The notes: generated from the sequence alone by a model not told the origin. Shown: positions 9,300 through 19,315, counted from the stretch's first letter. The stretch: 64,000 bases of DNA from Prevotella sp. (GCA_017651265.1 JAGCDO010000007.1:1-64000); one strand, 5' to 3'. Made by a program: numbers and translations.

Positions 9300-10712
9300 C
9301 TATTTTGCTCCGCCTCCCAATGCCTGATACAAGTTCACTACGGCCTGCATCTTATGGAAGTCGTCGGCAACTTTCGAGAGCTGGGCACTGAGCAGACTGC
9401 TCTGGGCCTGGATTACTTCAAGATAAGTGGTGCTACTGCTTGCCATCAGGGCTCTGGTATCTTCCACATTCTTCTGCAACACCTCAATCTGCTTGGCCTC
9501 GATGGCACTCTTCTCAGCACTGGAGTTGTAGAGAACGAGGGCATTGCTCACCTCACTACCTGCAGCGAGCACATTCTGCTGCCAGGTGTTATAGGCCTGC
9601 TCGTACTGCATCTTTGCCACTTTCAGTCCGGCAACAATCTGTCCATGCTGGAAGATAGGCTGTACCAGACTGCCCACAGCACTTAGCAGCAGCTTACCAG
9701 GATTCACCGCTCCATTATTGTTTGTGAAGCTTCCTGTACCTGTGATAGTGATATTGGGATAGAACCGACTGCGGGCCGTATTGATGTCATAGAAACATCC
9801 TGCCAGTTGCATCTCAGCAGCATGCACATCAGCACGGTTGTTCAGCATCTGGATACCTACACCTGTGGAGAAACTGGTAGGCAGCGACTGCTCCTCCAAA
9901 GTACCACGGGCGATGGTCTGCGCCGGCTGTCCGATGAGCAGAGAAAGTGAGTTCTCCATCTCGCGGATCTGGCGCAGCAGGTCGGTCTTCTGTGCCTCCA
10001 CGGAATAGTAGTTCGCCTCAGCGCTCTGCACAGCGGTAGAACGGTAGCCAATCTTCGTTTCCTTCATCACCTTCATCTTCTCCCAGGTGTCTTTGGTGAG
10101 CTCACTCATGTTATTGACGATCTCCACCTGACGATCGAGCATCAGCAATGTATAATAGAGATTTGCGATGTTACTGATGAGATTCGTCTGTACCACCACC
10201 TGGTAGTCCTTAGTGGCCAACAGCGCCATCTGGGCACTACGCTTCTGGTTCAGCAGATTACCGAAGAGATCCACACTCCACGAAGCACTTACAGGAAGTG
10301 AATAGGCCTTGGTGGCCTTCCCACCATCCCACGAGGAGATTGTTCCCTGCGGAGTAAAGGTAAAGCCAGGTACGAAGGCGAGTTTAGCCACCTTGAGCTG
10401 TTCCTCCACCATCTTCACGTTGAGGGCGGCATTGAGCAGGTTGGCATTCTTGTCCAGACCCTGCTGAATCAGCTCCTGCAGCTTCGGATCAGTAAACACG
10501 CTACGCCATGGCATGTTACCGAAGTTCTCATCCTGTCCGTTCACCGCCGTCCATTGTCCATCCACCACCTTTCCCAGCGACAAGGTATCGTTAGGATTCA
10601 GTGGGTCACGAACCAGTCCTTCGGTATTCACGTCAGGTCGTTCATATTTTGTATAGAGTCCGCAGCCCGACAGTAACAGGACTGCAAACGACATGAATAA
10701 TATCTTCTTCAT
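9300..10712 (-). CDS. Efflux outer membrane factor lipoprotein (TolC/NodT family)
   Basis: The outer membrane channel of the tripartite RND pump encoded just upstream. The signal peptide ends in a lipobox ('LLLSGCGLY', Cys17). The rest of the 470 residues has two OEP repeats of long helices and beta strands ('ALNVKMVEEQLKVAKLAFVP', 'NAALNVKM' and 'TARSRFYPNITITGTGSF'). 'GWRAEVxxx' style N-terminal 'PWRSVFTDPKLQELIQQGL' is the NodT entry motif. It follows the pump gene by 15 bp and is itself followed by the lpxA-like gene 23 bp on. Confidence 0.93.
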   Translation of the reverse strand: MKKILFMSFAVLLLSGCGLYTKYERPDVNTEGLVRDPLNPNDTLSLGKVVDGQWTAVNGQDENFGNMPWRSVFTDPKLQELIQQGLDKNANLLNAALNVKMVEEQLKVAKLAFVPGFTFTPQGTISSWDGGKATKAYSLPVSASWSVDLFGNLLNQKRSAQMALLATKDYQVVVQTNLISNIANLYYTLLMLDRQVEIVNNMSELTKDTWEKMKVMKETKIGYRSTAVQSAEANYYSVEAQKTDLLRQIREMENSLSLLIGQPAQTIARGTLEEQSLPTSFSTGVGIQMLNNRADVHAAEMQLAGCFYDINTARSRFYPNITITGTGSFTNNNGAVNPGKLLLSAVGSLVQPIFQHGQIVAGLKVAKMQYEQAYNTWQQNVLAAGSEVSNALVLYNSSAEKSAIEAKQIEVLQKNVEDTRALMASSSTTYLEVIQAQSSLLSAQLSKVADDFHKMQAVVNLYQALGGGAK

Positions 10713-10727
10713 ATATGCTTATCTTTA

Positions 10728-13700
10728 CTATTTCTCCAATTCATAATCCACAGGCTTAGAATGTGCGTACTGTGCCAACTCGGCTGCCACATCTGGATTC
10801 TCCTCGTCGTCGAACTTCATCGGGGAGATCTTCTCCTGCAGACTCTGGAAGATTACAAATAAGGTGGGCACCACGAAAATCTGGAGCAGCGTACCGATGA
10901 GCATACCGCCCACGGCTGCAGCACCCAGTGTCTGGTTACCGTTCTTACCCACACCCGAAGCAAACATCATTGGCAATAGACCCACGATCATGGCGAGTGA
11001 TGTCATGAGGATAGGACGCAGACGGGCAGCAGCACCCAGCACAGCCGACCATGAAATGGCCATACCTGTTTCGCGGCGCTCCAAAGCGAACTGTACGATA
11101 AGGATGGCGTTCTTAGCCAACAGACCGATCAACATAATCAATGAGATCTGCATGTAGATATCGTTCGAATGACCGAACAACTGCGTGAAGAGGAAAGCAC
11201 CTGCCAGACCGAAAGGCACAGAGAGAACCACAGCCAGCGGCAGAATATAACTCTCGTACTGCGCACTCAGAATCAAGTAGATGAAGATGAAGCAGAGTAC
11301 GAAGATCAATGCAGTAGAGTTGCTGGAAGCAGCCTCTGAACGAGTCAGACCGGAGTAGTCGTAGGTGTAACCAGCAGGCAGATATTGCGCAGCCACCTCC
11401 TCACAAGCCTTGATGGCTTCACCAGAAGAATAGCCGTCGGCTACAGTTGCCGTCACGTTGATAGAAGTGAAGAGGTTGAAACGGTTGATGTTCGAAGGAC
11501 CATAGACACGCTCCAAATTACAATACTCCAGGATTGGCGACATACCATGCGGTGTACGCACATACACACCACCCAAACTCTCTGGTGTCATTCGTGTGGA
11601 AGGATCACCTTGCACCATTACACGATAGAGTTTACCGTAAGCATTGAAGTTTGATGCATACAGACCGCCGTAATAACCTTGCAGCGTACTGAGGATGGTT
11701 TGCGGTGAGATGCCTGCCTGCTTACACTTAGGCACATCCACATGAATCATATATTGCGGATAATTCGGGTTGTAGCTGGTTTGTGCAGCCTGGATCTCAG
11801 GACGCTTGTTCAGCTCAGCCAGATACTCTTTGGTCACTTCAAAGAAACGGTTCAGATTACCGCCAGTACGGTCCTGCATCACCAACGACACACCACTGTT
11901 GGCAGAGAAACCAGGAATCATCGGCGGAGCAAATGCCAGCACCTGTGCGTCCTTGATAGCAGCTGTCTGCTTATAAATCAGTCCTAAGACAGAGTTAGCA
12001 TCATACGGATTCACGAGGAAGCGGTAGATACCATCACCCTGCCATAAACCAGACAGTTTCCACCAGAATCCCTTCTGTCGTTCAGAGAACGGTTTCAGCT
12101 TGAGGATAAATGTGGCCTGATCGGAACCGGAACCTGCGATGAAGTTATATCCTTGTATCTGCTCACGACTCTGGATGGCTGGGTTCGTAGCCAGCATCGA
12201 GTCAACCTGATCGATAATCTGACGGGTTCTTGCCACAGAGGTTGCCGGCGGCATAGAAACCGTACAGAACAGCGTACCTGTATCCTCGCTCGGCACCAGA
12301 CCTGTCTTGGTAGTGAACATCGTGGTAGCCAGTACAGCTATACCGATAATCACGGCAATACCAATAGCCAAGGGCTTGCGCACCAGTTTCTGTACACCAT
12401 TCTTATATTTGCCCAGCACCTTATCGTATGCTGTATTGAACGAAGCATGGAAACGGTCAATGCGCGACATCTTCACCTCGTTGCCGTTCTCATCGTGCGG
12501 TTTCAGGAAGATGGCACAAAGGGCAGGAGACAACGTCAAGGCGTTCAAAGCCGAGATAAAGATTGAAACCGCCATGGTTACACCGAACTCCCTATAGAAT
12601 GTTCCGCTCGTACCACCAATGAACGATACAGGAATGAACACCGAAGCCATCACAAGCGTAATGGAGATGATGGCGCCAGAAATTTCATTCATAGCATCTA
12701 TAGATGCGGTGAGTGAACTCTTGTATCCCTGATCCAGCTTAGCATGCACAGCCTCCACCACCACAATGGCATCATCCACCACGATGGCAATAGCCAAAAG
12801 CAAGGCTGAGAGCGTGAGTAGGTTGATGGAAAAACCGAAGATCTTCAGGAAGAAGAACGTACCTATCAACGATACCGGCACGGCAATCAGCGGGATGAGC
12901 GTAGAACGGAAGTCCTGCAAGAACACATACACCACAAGGAACACCAGAATCAGCGTCATGATCAGCGTGAACACCACCTCCTCGATAGAAGCATAGAGGA
13001 ATTCTGTCACGTCGTAATTGATCTTGTAGATCATACCCGGAGGGAACAGCTTAGCCTGTTCCTCCAGTTCGGCCTTCACTTGCTTGGCAATCTCATTGGC
13101 ATTTGAACCAGCAATCTGCTGCACCATACCCATCACAGAAGGGATGTTGTTGTTCTTCATGGCCACACTGTACTGTAAGCCACCCAGCTCGATCTTTGCC
13201 ACATCCTTCAGTTTCAGCGTATTTCCGTTGGCATCACTGGAGATGACGATGTTGCCAAACTCCTCTTCTGTCTTCAGACGACCAGTATAGCGCATGGCAT
13301 ACTCGTAAGCCACATTCGACTGCTCACCGAAGGTACCAGGCGCAGCCTCAATATTCTGTTCAGCCAATACACCACTGATGTCGCTTGGCATCAGGTTATA
13401 CTGCTTCATCACCTCGGGCTTCAGCCAGATACGCATAGAGTAGGTCTTCACACCTGGCGACTGAACGTCACCCACACCTTGGATACGCTTGATGGCAGGA
13501 ACAATGTTAATGTTGGAGTAGTTCGTCAGGAACTTATCGTCATAGCGACCGTCGGAGGTCAGCGTGAACATCATCACCTGGGAGGTCTGACGTTTCATTA
13601 CCGTCACACCGATACGGGTAACCTCAGCCGGCAGCAAGGCCTGTGCCTGCTGAACACGGTTTTGAACGTTCACTGCACACATATCGGCATTCATTCCCTG

Positions 13701-13985
13701 GCGGAACAACACCTGTATGCTGGCAGAACCCGAGCCAGCTGATGAGGAGAGGTAGTCCATACCCTCCACACCATTGATACTCTCTTCCAATGGAACGAGC
13801 ACTGAATTCTTTACTGTCTCTGCATCGGCACCAGGATAACTGGTGAAGACCACAACGGTAGGCGGAGCAATGTCCGGATACTGCTCGATAGGCAGTGTGG
13901 TCAATCCGATGATACCCAGCAACACAATCACCACGGAAATCACCGTAGAGAGTACTGGGCGTTTGATAAATGTTGTAAAAGTCAT
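10728..13985 (-). CDS. RND-family multidrug efflux permease (HAE1/AcrB type)
   Basis: A proton-driven inner-membrane pump of 1085 residues, the AcrB/MexB length. It shows the duplicated plan of twelve membrane helices with two large periplasmic loops. The first helix starts 'FIKRPVLSTVISVVIVLLG'. Helix 4 carries 'AIVVDDAIVVVEAV' with the two Asp residues of the proton relay, preceded by 'LLLAIAI'. 'GIAVLATTMFTTKTGLVP' starts the second half, and 'MLIGLLAKNAILIVQFA' holds the relay Lys. The gene sits between its adaptor (42 bp upstream) and the outer membrane factor. Confidence 0.95.
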   Translation of the reverse strand: MTFTTFIKRPVLSTVISVVIVLLGIIGLTTLPIEQYPDIAPPTVVVFTSYPGADAETVKNSVLVPLEESINGVEGMDYLSSSAGSGSASIQVLFRQGMNADMCAVNVQNRVQQAQALLPAEVTRIGVTVMKRQTSQVMMFTLTSDGRYDDKFLTNYSNINIVPAIKRIQGVGDVQSPGVKTYSMRIWLKPEVMKQYNLMPSDISGVLAEQNIEAAPGTFGEQSNVAYEYAMRYTGRLKTEEEFGNIVISSDANGNTLKLKDVAKIELGGLQYSVAMKNNNIPSVMGMVQQIAGSNANEIAKQVKAELEEQAKLFPPGMIYKINYDVTEFLYASIEEVVFTLIMTLILVFLVVYVFLQDFRSTLIPLIAVPVSLIGTFFFLKIFGFSINLLTLSALLLAIAIVVDDAIVVVEAVHAKLDQGYKSSLTASIDAMNEISGAIISITLVMASVFIPVSFIGGTSGTFYREFGVTMAVSIFISALNALTLSPALCAIFLKPHDENGNEVKMSRIDRFHASFNTAYDKVLGKYKNGVQKLVRKPLAIGIAVIIGIAVLATTMFTTKTGLVPSEDTGTLFCTVSMPPATSVARTRQIIDQVDSMLATNPAIQSREQIQGYNFIAGSGSDQATFILKLKPFSERQKGFWWKLSGLWQGDGIYRFLVNPYDANSVLGLIYKQTAAIKDAQVLAFAPPMIPGFSANSGVSLVMQDRTGGNLNRFFEVTKEYLAELNKRPEIQAAQTSYNPNYPQYMIHVDVPKCKQAGISPQTILSTLQGYYGGLYASNFNAYGKLYRVMVQGDPSTRMTPESLGGVYVRTPHGMSPILEYCNLERVYGPSNINRFNLFTSINVTATVADGYSSGEAIKACEEVAAQYLPAGYTYDYSGLTRSEAASSNSTALIFVLCFIFIYLILSAQYESYILPLAVVLSVPFGLAGAFLFTQLFGHSNDIYMQISLIMLIGLLAKNAILIVQFALERRETGMAISWSAVLGAAARLRPILMTSLAMIVGLLPMMFASGVGKNGNQTLGAAAVGGMLIGTLLQIFVVPTLFVIFQSLQEKISPMKFDDEENPDVAAELAQYAHSKPVDYELEK

Positions 13986-14026
13986 AAATTCTTAGAACCT
14001 GTTACTTATAACTGATAACTTGTGAC

Positions 14027-15229
14027 TTACTTCTTACCTGTCATTGCATCCACGAAGCCCTTGGCAGAACCGTCAGCGTTAATCTGGGTAGCATCCTCGA
14101 TCTTCTTCTGATACTGCTCAGGCGTAATGGGAACAATCTCCATACCGTCAGACAACTTGGTAATACCGTTGGTAACATACTTGTCACCAGGTTTCAGACC
14201 GCTGCGAACGATGAAGTTCAGACCGTCTGTCTGGGGATCCACAGTAATCTCGGTATATTTCACCTTATTATCCTTGCCTAAAACATAGACGAACTTCTTA
14301 TCCTGCACCTCGGATACACAAGACTGAGGAATGATGATGGCAGAATTATCGTTCTTGGAAATGACAATCGATCCGCTACCACCGCTCTTCAACAAGCGCT
14401 CGGGATTCGGGAAGTGTGCAATGAGCTGCACGGAACCTGTGGAAGCATCAATTACACCGCTGGCCTTGGTAACCTTACCTTCATGACCATACACTGTACC
14501 ATCAGCCAACTGAAGTTTTACAGGAGGAATAGCATTGATGGCAGCCTGTGTACCGCCGGCTGTCTTACTCAGTTCAAGCATATCTTTCTCAGTCATTGAG
14601 AAATAAACCTCCATGCTACTGATGTTTGACACTGTTGTGAGGGCTGGTACGCTGGAAGCACTGACCATAGCACCCACCTTATAGGGCAGACTGGCAATGA
14701 CGCCAGCTGCAGGACTCTTCACAAAGCAGAAGCTAAGCTGCTCTTTGGCAGATGCCAAAGTTGCCTTTGCCAACGACAGCTGTGCTTGCGCACTGGAATA
14801 TGCATTCTTTGCCGACTCCAGCTCATATTGTCCGATCACGTTCTGCTCAAACAGTTTCTGGTTATTCTCGTAAGTGAGCTTTGCGGTATTGCACTGGGCT
14901 GTAGCTGTATTCACAGAAGCCTGAGCCTGACGAACTGCAGCCTGATAGGTCTCGTTGTCGATCACAAACAGCAACTGACCTACGCCAACTGACTGACCTT
15001 CTTTAACACAGACACGTGTAATGAATCCTGACGCCTTCGGACGAATCTCCACATCCTGCACGCCCTTGATGGTAGCAGGATAAGTGGTCTGCATCGATGC
15101 ATCCTTTGTCTGTGCCGACTGCACTGGGAACTCATTGTCACCAAAGTTTGGCATACCGCCTCCCTTGCCTCCACAAGAGACCAGGATGACAGCCATAGCC
15201 ACAACCATTAAAATCTTGTTTCTTTTCAT
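14027..15229 (-). CDS. RND efflux periplasmic adaptor (membrane fusion protein)
   Basis: Links the RND permease to the outer membrane channel. The signal peptide ends in a lipobox ('AVILVSCGGKGGG', Cys19), so it is a lipoprotein. 'TYPATIKGVQDVEIRPKASGFI' (residues 50-71) and 'VKEGQSVGVGQLLFVID' form the lipoyl half; residues 100-170 are helical hairpin; 'VKSPAAGVIASLPYKVGAMV' is the second lipoyl half. The C-terminal beta-barrel and 'VVRSGLKPGDKYVTNG'-like motif follow. It is the first gene of the pump operon, with its promoter at 15308-15340. Confidence 0.93.
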   Translation of the reverse strand: MKRNKILMVVAMAVILVSCGGKGGGMPNFGDNEFPVQSAQTKDASMQTTYPATIKGVQDVEIRPKASGFITRVCVKEGQSVGVGQLLFVIDNETYQAAVRQAQASVNTATAQCNTAKLTYENNQKLFEQNVIGQYELESAKNAYSSAQAQLSLAKATLASAKEQLSFCFVKSPAAGVIASLPYKVGAMVSASSVPALTTVSNISSMEVYFSMTEKDMLELSKTAGGTQAAINAIPPVKLQLADGTVYGHEGKVTKASGVIDASTGSVQLIAHFPNPERLLKSGGSGSIVISKNDNSAIIIPQSCVSEVQDKKFVYVLGKDNKVKYTEITVDPQTDGLNFIVRSGLKPGDKYVTNGITKLSDGMEIVPITPEQYQKKIEDATQINADGSAKGFVDAMTGKK

Positions 15230-15307
15230 ACCTATTTATTATTTATTAATACTTTCAAAACTACGTTTCCAGAAAACTAACACCCTTCTTTGGGTTTTTT
15301 CAAATTG

Positions 15308-15340
15308 CAAAGATACACATTAATCATTACGTATACGTAA
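15308..15340 (-). promoter_or_regulatory. Efflux operon promoter with 14-bp palindromic operator candidate
   Basis: The complement of 15308-15315 is TATCTTTG, a perfect -7 box 79 bp upstream of the adaptor gene. At 15327-15340, in the -33 to -7 spacer region, lies the perfect palindrome TTACGTATACGTAA. A symmetric site placed there would block RNA polymerase when bound, as TetR- or MarR-family repressors do at many pump promoters. No regulator gene is adjacent. Confidence 0.6.
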
Positions 15341-15387
15341 AAGATATGACATTATTGGCAAATATTAACGAATATTTGCAACAAACA

Positions 15388-16845
15388 TTAAGTCTGCATA
15401 CCTAATTCTTTAGCCTTTGCCATCAGCAGTTCCATCAGCGGTTCCCGTTCGTTAGCCACCTGATTGTCGAGCACAGCATCTTTCAAATATTGCTTCAGTG
15501 TTCCTACAACAGGAGACGGCTTAAGGTGGAAGATTTCCATAATCTCATTCCCGTCGATTACAGGCTGTAGCAACCGTTTGTAATCCTTTTCTTTAAGGTC
15601 GGCTAGTTTTTCCCTAACGATTCTGAAGTTCTCCAAAAAACGTTTCTTGCGCACCTCGTTCTTACTGGTAATATCCGCTTCACAGAGCAGCATCAGGTCG
15701 TCTATATCTTCGCCTGCATCGTTCATCAGTCGGCGCACGGCACTGTCGGTCACCTCTTCGTCGGCAATCACGATGGGACGCATGTGCAAATCAACCAGTT
15801 TCTGCACATATTTCATCTTCGCATCGAGCGGCAGTTTCAGACGTCTGAATATCTCAGGCACCATCTTCGCTCCGATAAAGTTATGGTTATGGAAGGTCCA
15901 ACCCTGCTGGTTATCCCATCGTTTGCTTTTGGTCTTGCCGATATCGTGTAACAAAGCTGCCCAACGCAGCCAAAGCTGTGATTGGTCAGTCTTACAAACA
16001 TTCTCCAGCACTTCCAGGGTATGATAAAAGTTGTTTTTATGTGCCCTGCCGTTGCGAGTCTCTACAATATCGAGTGCTGACAGTTCCGGTAGAATCAGCT
16101 GAAGGAGTCCGCTATCATGCAGCTCCAGCAGTCCTATACTGGGATGTGCGGCCAAGAGAATCTTGTTCAGTTCTTCAGCAATGCGTTCTCCGCTGATAAT
16201 CTTCAGTCGTTGAGCATTGCGGCAAAGGGCATCTTTTGTCTCCTGCTCAATATCAAAGCGCAATTGCGTGGCGAAACGCACACAACGAAGCATACGCAAC
16301 GGATCATCAGAGAAGGTGATATCAGGATCCAGCGGTGTACGAATCAGTCCATCTTCCAGGTCGTATATACCATCAAAAGCGTCCACCAGTTCACCGAAAC
16401 GATCGTGATTCAGGCAGATGGCCAGGGCATTGATGGTGAAATCGCGGCGGCACTGATCATCTTCCAAAGTACCATCTTCCACCACCGGCTTGCGAGAGTC
16501 GTGGCTATAGCTTTCCTTACGTGCACCTACGAACTCCACTTCATATTCCTTCCTCGTTCCTCCGTCCTCCGTCCTCATGAACTTTACCTGCGCGGTGCCG
16601 AAATTCTTGAAGACACTCAGATGTGCTTTCTTTCCAAGTTCTTTCTTTAAGGCCTGTGCCACGGCGATTCCGCTTCCTACAACCACGACATCAATATCGT
16701 TTGATGGCCGTTCGAGGAAGATGTCACGAACATATCCGCCCACAACATAACATTCCACGCCAAGCCTATCGGCTATGGTGGAAATCTGGTGGAAAATTTC
16801 CTGATCAAGGATCTGTGCCAGCTCGTCGTCGCTATACAGTTTCAT
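15388..16845 (-). CDS. CCA tRNA nucleotidyltransferase / poly(A) polymerase family, with HD domain
   Basis: Adds or repairs the 3' CCA of tRNAs, or adds A residues. Residues about 20-160 form the class II nucleotidyltransferase head: 'VVGGYVRDIFLERPSNDIDVVV' region carries GGxVRD and the DxD metal pair. 'RRDFTINALAICL' and 'DPLRMLRCVRFATQLRFDIE' are the following PolyA_pol motifs. Residues about 260-370 have an HD domain ('WAALLHDIGKTKSKRW'). At 485 residues it is the long HD-containing form usual in Bacteroidetes. Sequence alone does not separate CCA-adding from poly(A) activity; as no other candidate is in view, CCA-adding is likely. Confidence 0.88.
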   Translation of the reverse strand: MKLYSDDELAQILDQEIFHQISTIADRLGVECYVVGGYVRDIFLERPSNDIDVVVVGSGIAVAQALKKELGKKAHLSVFKNFGTAQVKFMRTEDGGTRKEYEVEFVGARKESYSHDSRKPVVEDGTLEDDQCRRDFTINALAICLNHDRFGELVDAFDGIYDLEDGLIRTPLDPDITFSDDPLRMLRCVRFATQLRFDIEQETKDALCRNAQRLKIISGERIAEELNKILLAAHPSIGLLELHDSGLLQLILPELSALDIVETRNGRAHKNNFYHTLEVLENVCKTDQSQLWLRWAALLHDIGKTKSKRWDNQQGWTFHNHNFIGAKMVPEIFRRLKLPLDAKMKYVQKLVDLHMRPIVIADEEVTDSAVRRLMNDAGEDIDDLMLLCEADITSKNEVRKKRFLENFRIVREKLADLKEKDYKRLLQPVIDGNEIMEIFHLKPSPVVGTLKQYLKDAVLDNQVANEREPLMELLMAKAKELGMQT

Positions 16846-16867
16846 TGCTTGCCCTGTTTTTGATGTG

Positions 16868-16875
16868 CAAAGGTA
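16868..16875 (-). promoter_or_regulatory. -7 box for the nucleotidyltransferase gene
   Basis: The complement reads TACCTTTG, 22 bp upstream of the start at 16845. It forms a divergent pair with the plus-strand promoter at 16904-16935. Confidence 0.6.
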
Positions 16876-16903
16876 CGATTTAGTGAGCGAAAATGCAAAT
16901 TTA

Positions 16904-16935
16904 TTTGCAATTATCCTTACTTATTTGTACCTTTG
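16904..16935 (+). promoter_or_regulatory. Promoter of the small lipoprotein gene
   Basis: TTTG at 16904-16907, 20-bp spacer, TACCTTTG at 16928-16935. The expected transcript start lies after the alternative TTG at 16933, so the ATG at 16957 is the start of the next gene. Confidence 0.7.
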
Positions 16936-16956
16936 CACTTCGAAAGAGTATTTTTC

Positions 16957-17376
16957 ATGAAAAGACTATTATTTCTAAGTATTACGATAAGTCTGCTTCT
17001 GTGCGGCTGTGAGTCGAAACACGACAAGCTGCAGGAAGAAATACGTCTGCGCAAAGAAGCACTGATTCACAAACAGGACTCCGTTCTTAAAGCATCCCAA
17101 AAGGAAGTGGAAGCGCTCGATAAAGAGATACAAATAGTGAACAGGAAATACAATCAGATGAAACACGAGGCACAGGCGGCTCATGATGCAGGAACAGCCA
17201 CAGCAGAACAGTTGCGTTCCGTAACCCGTATGCGGATGCACCGTGACTCGCTGAAGACGCGGTTTGACATGCTCTGTGCCAAGATCAAATATATCCGCAG
17301 ACGACAGTCGGAAATGGCTTTATGGAATGAGAAAAACACGTCTGCTAAAGACAGTACCGCCGCAGGAAAGAGATAA
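16957..17376 (+). CDS. Small coiled-coil lipoprotein, function unknown
   Basis: A 139-residue protein with a signal peptide and lipobox ('ITISLLLCGCESK', Cys18). The remainder is charged and helix-forming (residues 25-125: 'KLQEEIRLRKEALIHKQD', 'KEVEALDKEIQIVNRKYNQM'), which suggests a coiled coil in the periplasm. No known family is recognised. It is transcribed alone, away from the nucleotidyltransferase and upstream of the DUF1599 operon, which has its own promoter. Confidence 0.75.
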   Translation: MKRLLFLSITISLLLCGCESKHDKLQEEIRLRKEALIHKQDSVLKASQKEVEALDKEIQIVNRKYNQMKHEAQAAHDAGTATAEQLRSVTRMRMHRDSLKTRFDMLCAKIKYIRRRQSEMALWNEKNTSAKDSTAAGKR

Positions 17377-17390
17377 AATAGGTAATTGTC

Positions 17391-17421
17391 TTTGCTGTTT
17401 CAATTTTAATTCGTAACTTTG
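17391..17421 (+). promoter_or_regulatory. Promoter of the DUF1599-tpiA-folE operon
   Basis: TTTG at 17391-17394, 19-bp spacer, TAACTTTG at 17414-17421, 22 bp before the ATG at 17444. Confidence 0.7.
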
Positions 17422-17443
17422 CACCATCTTTACAAGATGAGTC

Positions 17444-17998
17444 ATGTCAAAGAATACAAATAAGACTGAGGAACAGTTCAAAAACGTGATGGCGGAATGC
17501 CGTTCACTTTTTGAGAAGAAGTTGCACGACTACGGAGCATCGTGGCGCATTCTACGTCCGTCGTCGTTGACCGACCAGCTGTTCATCAAAGCTAAGCGTA
17601 TTCGGTCGCTGGAGATCAAGAAGGAGTCGTTGGTGGGTGAAGGTATCCGACCAGAGTTCATTGCACTCATCAACTACGGTATTGTAGGACTGATCCAGCT
17701 GGACCGCAGCTATGTTGATACGGTTGACATGGATCCGGAAGAGGCCATGGCGCTGTACGACCGTTATGCAAACGAGGCGCTGGAACTGATGCTCAAGAAG
17801 AACCACGACTATGATGAGGCATGGCGTTCAATGCGGGTAAGCAGCTATACCGACTTCATCCTGACAAAGATACAACGCGTAAAGGAAATTGAGGACATCG
17901 CAGGTGCCACGCTAGTGAGCGAGGGCATTGATGCCAATTATATGGATATCATCAACTATGCCGTGTTCGGAGCCATCAAACTAAAAGGTGAGGAATGA
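17444..17998 (+). CDS. DUF1599 domain protein (two repeats)
   Basis: A 184-residue cytoplasmic protein made of two similar halves, each with 'KxHDYGASWRILRPSSLTDQLF'-type and 'NHDYDEAWRSMRVSSYTDFI'-type blocks, then 'KAKRIRSLE' / 'KIQRVKEIE', then 'INYGIVGLIQL' / 'INYAVFGAIKL'. This is the DUF1599 pattern. The family has been linked to nucleotide modification on the basis of domain context, but no reaction is established. Its stop codon overlaps the start of the next gene (ATGA at 17995), so the two are coupled. Confidence 0.88.
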   Translation: MSKNTNKTEEQFKNVMAECRSLFEKKLHDYGASWRILRPSSLTDQLFIKAKRIRSLEIKKESLVGEGIRPEFIALINYGIVGLIQLDRSYVDTVDMDPEEAMALYDRYANEALELMLKKNHDYDEAWRSMRVSSYTDFILTKIQRVKEIEDIAGATLVSEGIDANYMDIINYAVFGAIKLKGEE

Positions 17999-19308
17999 AG
18001 GCTAAATGGATTTCGATAGGAGTGAACGTCTGCCGCTTCATCGTGGCACTGACCTTCATCTTCTCAGGATTCGTGAAAGCTATCGATCCGCTGGGCACGC
18101 AGTACAAGATCAACGACTACCTCCAGGCCCTCGGCTGTGAAGGTATCGTCCCGCCCATCGTGACGCTGGGCATTTCGGTATTGCTGTCGGCTGTGGAGTT
18201 CTACACGGGAATGATGTTACTCTTCGCCATCAACAGACGTGTAATGAGTCGCGTAGCAGTAGTATTCATGGTTATCATGACCATTATTACTTTCTGGTTG
18301 TGGGTAGCTAACCCGATCACCGACTGCGGCTGTTTCGGCGATGCAGTGCATCTGACCAACGGACAGACATTGTTGAAGAACGTAGTGCTACTGGCTTGTG
18401 CGTTAGTGATTGCATGGAAACCACTTTCGATGGTGAGGTTCATCAGCAAGAGCAACCAATGGATCGTGAAGAACTATACGGCTATTTTCATCATCCTGTC
18501 AAGCATCTGGTGCCTCTACGATCTGCCGCTCTTTGACTTCCGGCCCTACCATGTGGGAGCTAACATCCCAGAAGGCATGAGGATCCCTGATGATGCAGAA
18601 CAGCCGGAGTTCGAGACAACTTTCATTATGGAGAAAGATGGCAAGAGGGAAACGTTCACACTCGAGAACTATCCTGACTCCACATGGACGTTCATCGACA
18701 GCAATAGCGTACAGACAAAAGAAGGATATGTGCCGCCCATACACGATTTCTCCATCATCTCGATGGAATCCGGGGATGATATCACGGAGGAGGTGCTGAG
18801 TTATAAAGACTATACCTTCCTGCTCATCTCGCCTCATCTGGAAGATGCCAGCGACACCAACTTCGGTGAGATAGACCAGTTGTATGAATATGCACAGGCA
18901 AACGGATACCCGTTCTATGGACTTACCGCCAGTAACGAGAAGGCCGTGGCCCGTTGGAGGGAGCTGACAGGGGCTGAATACCCCTTCTGCACCATGGATG
19001 AGATCACGCTCAAGACCATGATTCGCAGTAATCCCGGACTGATGCTCATCAAAGATGGGACCATCATTCGCAAATGGAGCCATAACAGTCTGCCGGTCAT
19101 TGAAGCGGCTCTCGCCACACAACCGCTGGAGAAACTCGACATCGGACACATGCCGAAGGACTCTGCACCTAAGAAGATCCTAAGCATCTTGCTGTGGTTC
19201 GCGTTGCCGCTCTTCCTGCTGACACTGGCAGACAGGCTGTGGGCTTGGACGAAATGGATTAAGAGAAAATCAAAAGGAAATCAAGAACAACCCATTACAA
19301 ACAAATAA
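17995..19308 (+). CDS. DoxX/MauE-like membrane protein with thioredoxin-like C-terminal region
   Basis: A 437-residue inner membrane protein. Residues 1-150 hold about four helices with '[15 protein letters not shown]' and the Cys-containing '[13 protein letters not shown]', as in MauE/DoxX redox-linked proteins. A large extracytoplasmic part (about residues 190-385) ends with '[37 protein letters not shown]'-like thioredoxin-fold features, and a last helix lies near residue 400. This organisation and its place before tpiA are conserved in Bacteroidales. A role in redox handling in the envelope is an inference. Confidence 0.78.
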   Translation: MKAKWISIGVNVCRFIVALTFIFSGFVKAIDPLGTQYKINDYLQALGCEGIVPPIVTLGISVLLSAVEFYTGMMLLFAINRRVMSRVAVVFMVIMTIITFWLWVANPITDCGCFGDAVHLTNGQTLLKNVVLLACALVIAWKPLSMVRFISKSNQWIVKNYTAIFIILSSIWCLYDLPLFDFRPYHVGANIPEGMRIPDDAEQPEFETTFIMEKDGKRETFTLENYPDSTWTFIDSNSVQTKEGYVPPIHDFSIISMESGDDITEEVLSYKDYTFLLISPHLEDASDTNFGEIDQLYEYAQANGYPFYGLTASNEKAVARWRELTGAEYPFCTMDEITLKTMIRSNPGLMLIKDGTIIRKWSHNSLPVIEAALATQPLEKLDIGHMPKDSAPKKILSILLWFALPLFLLTLADRLWAWTKWIKRKSKGNQEQPITNK

Positions 19309-19315
19309 AAGAAAA

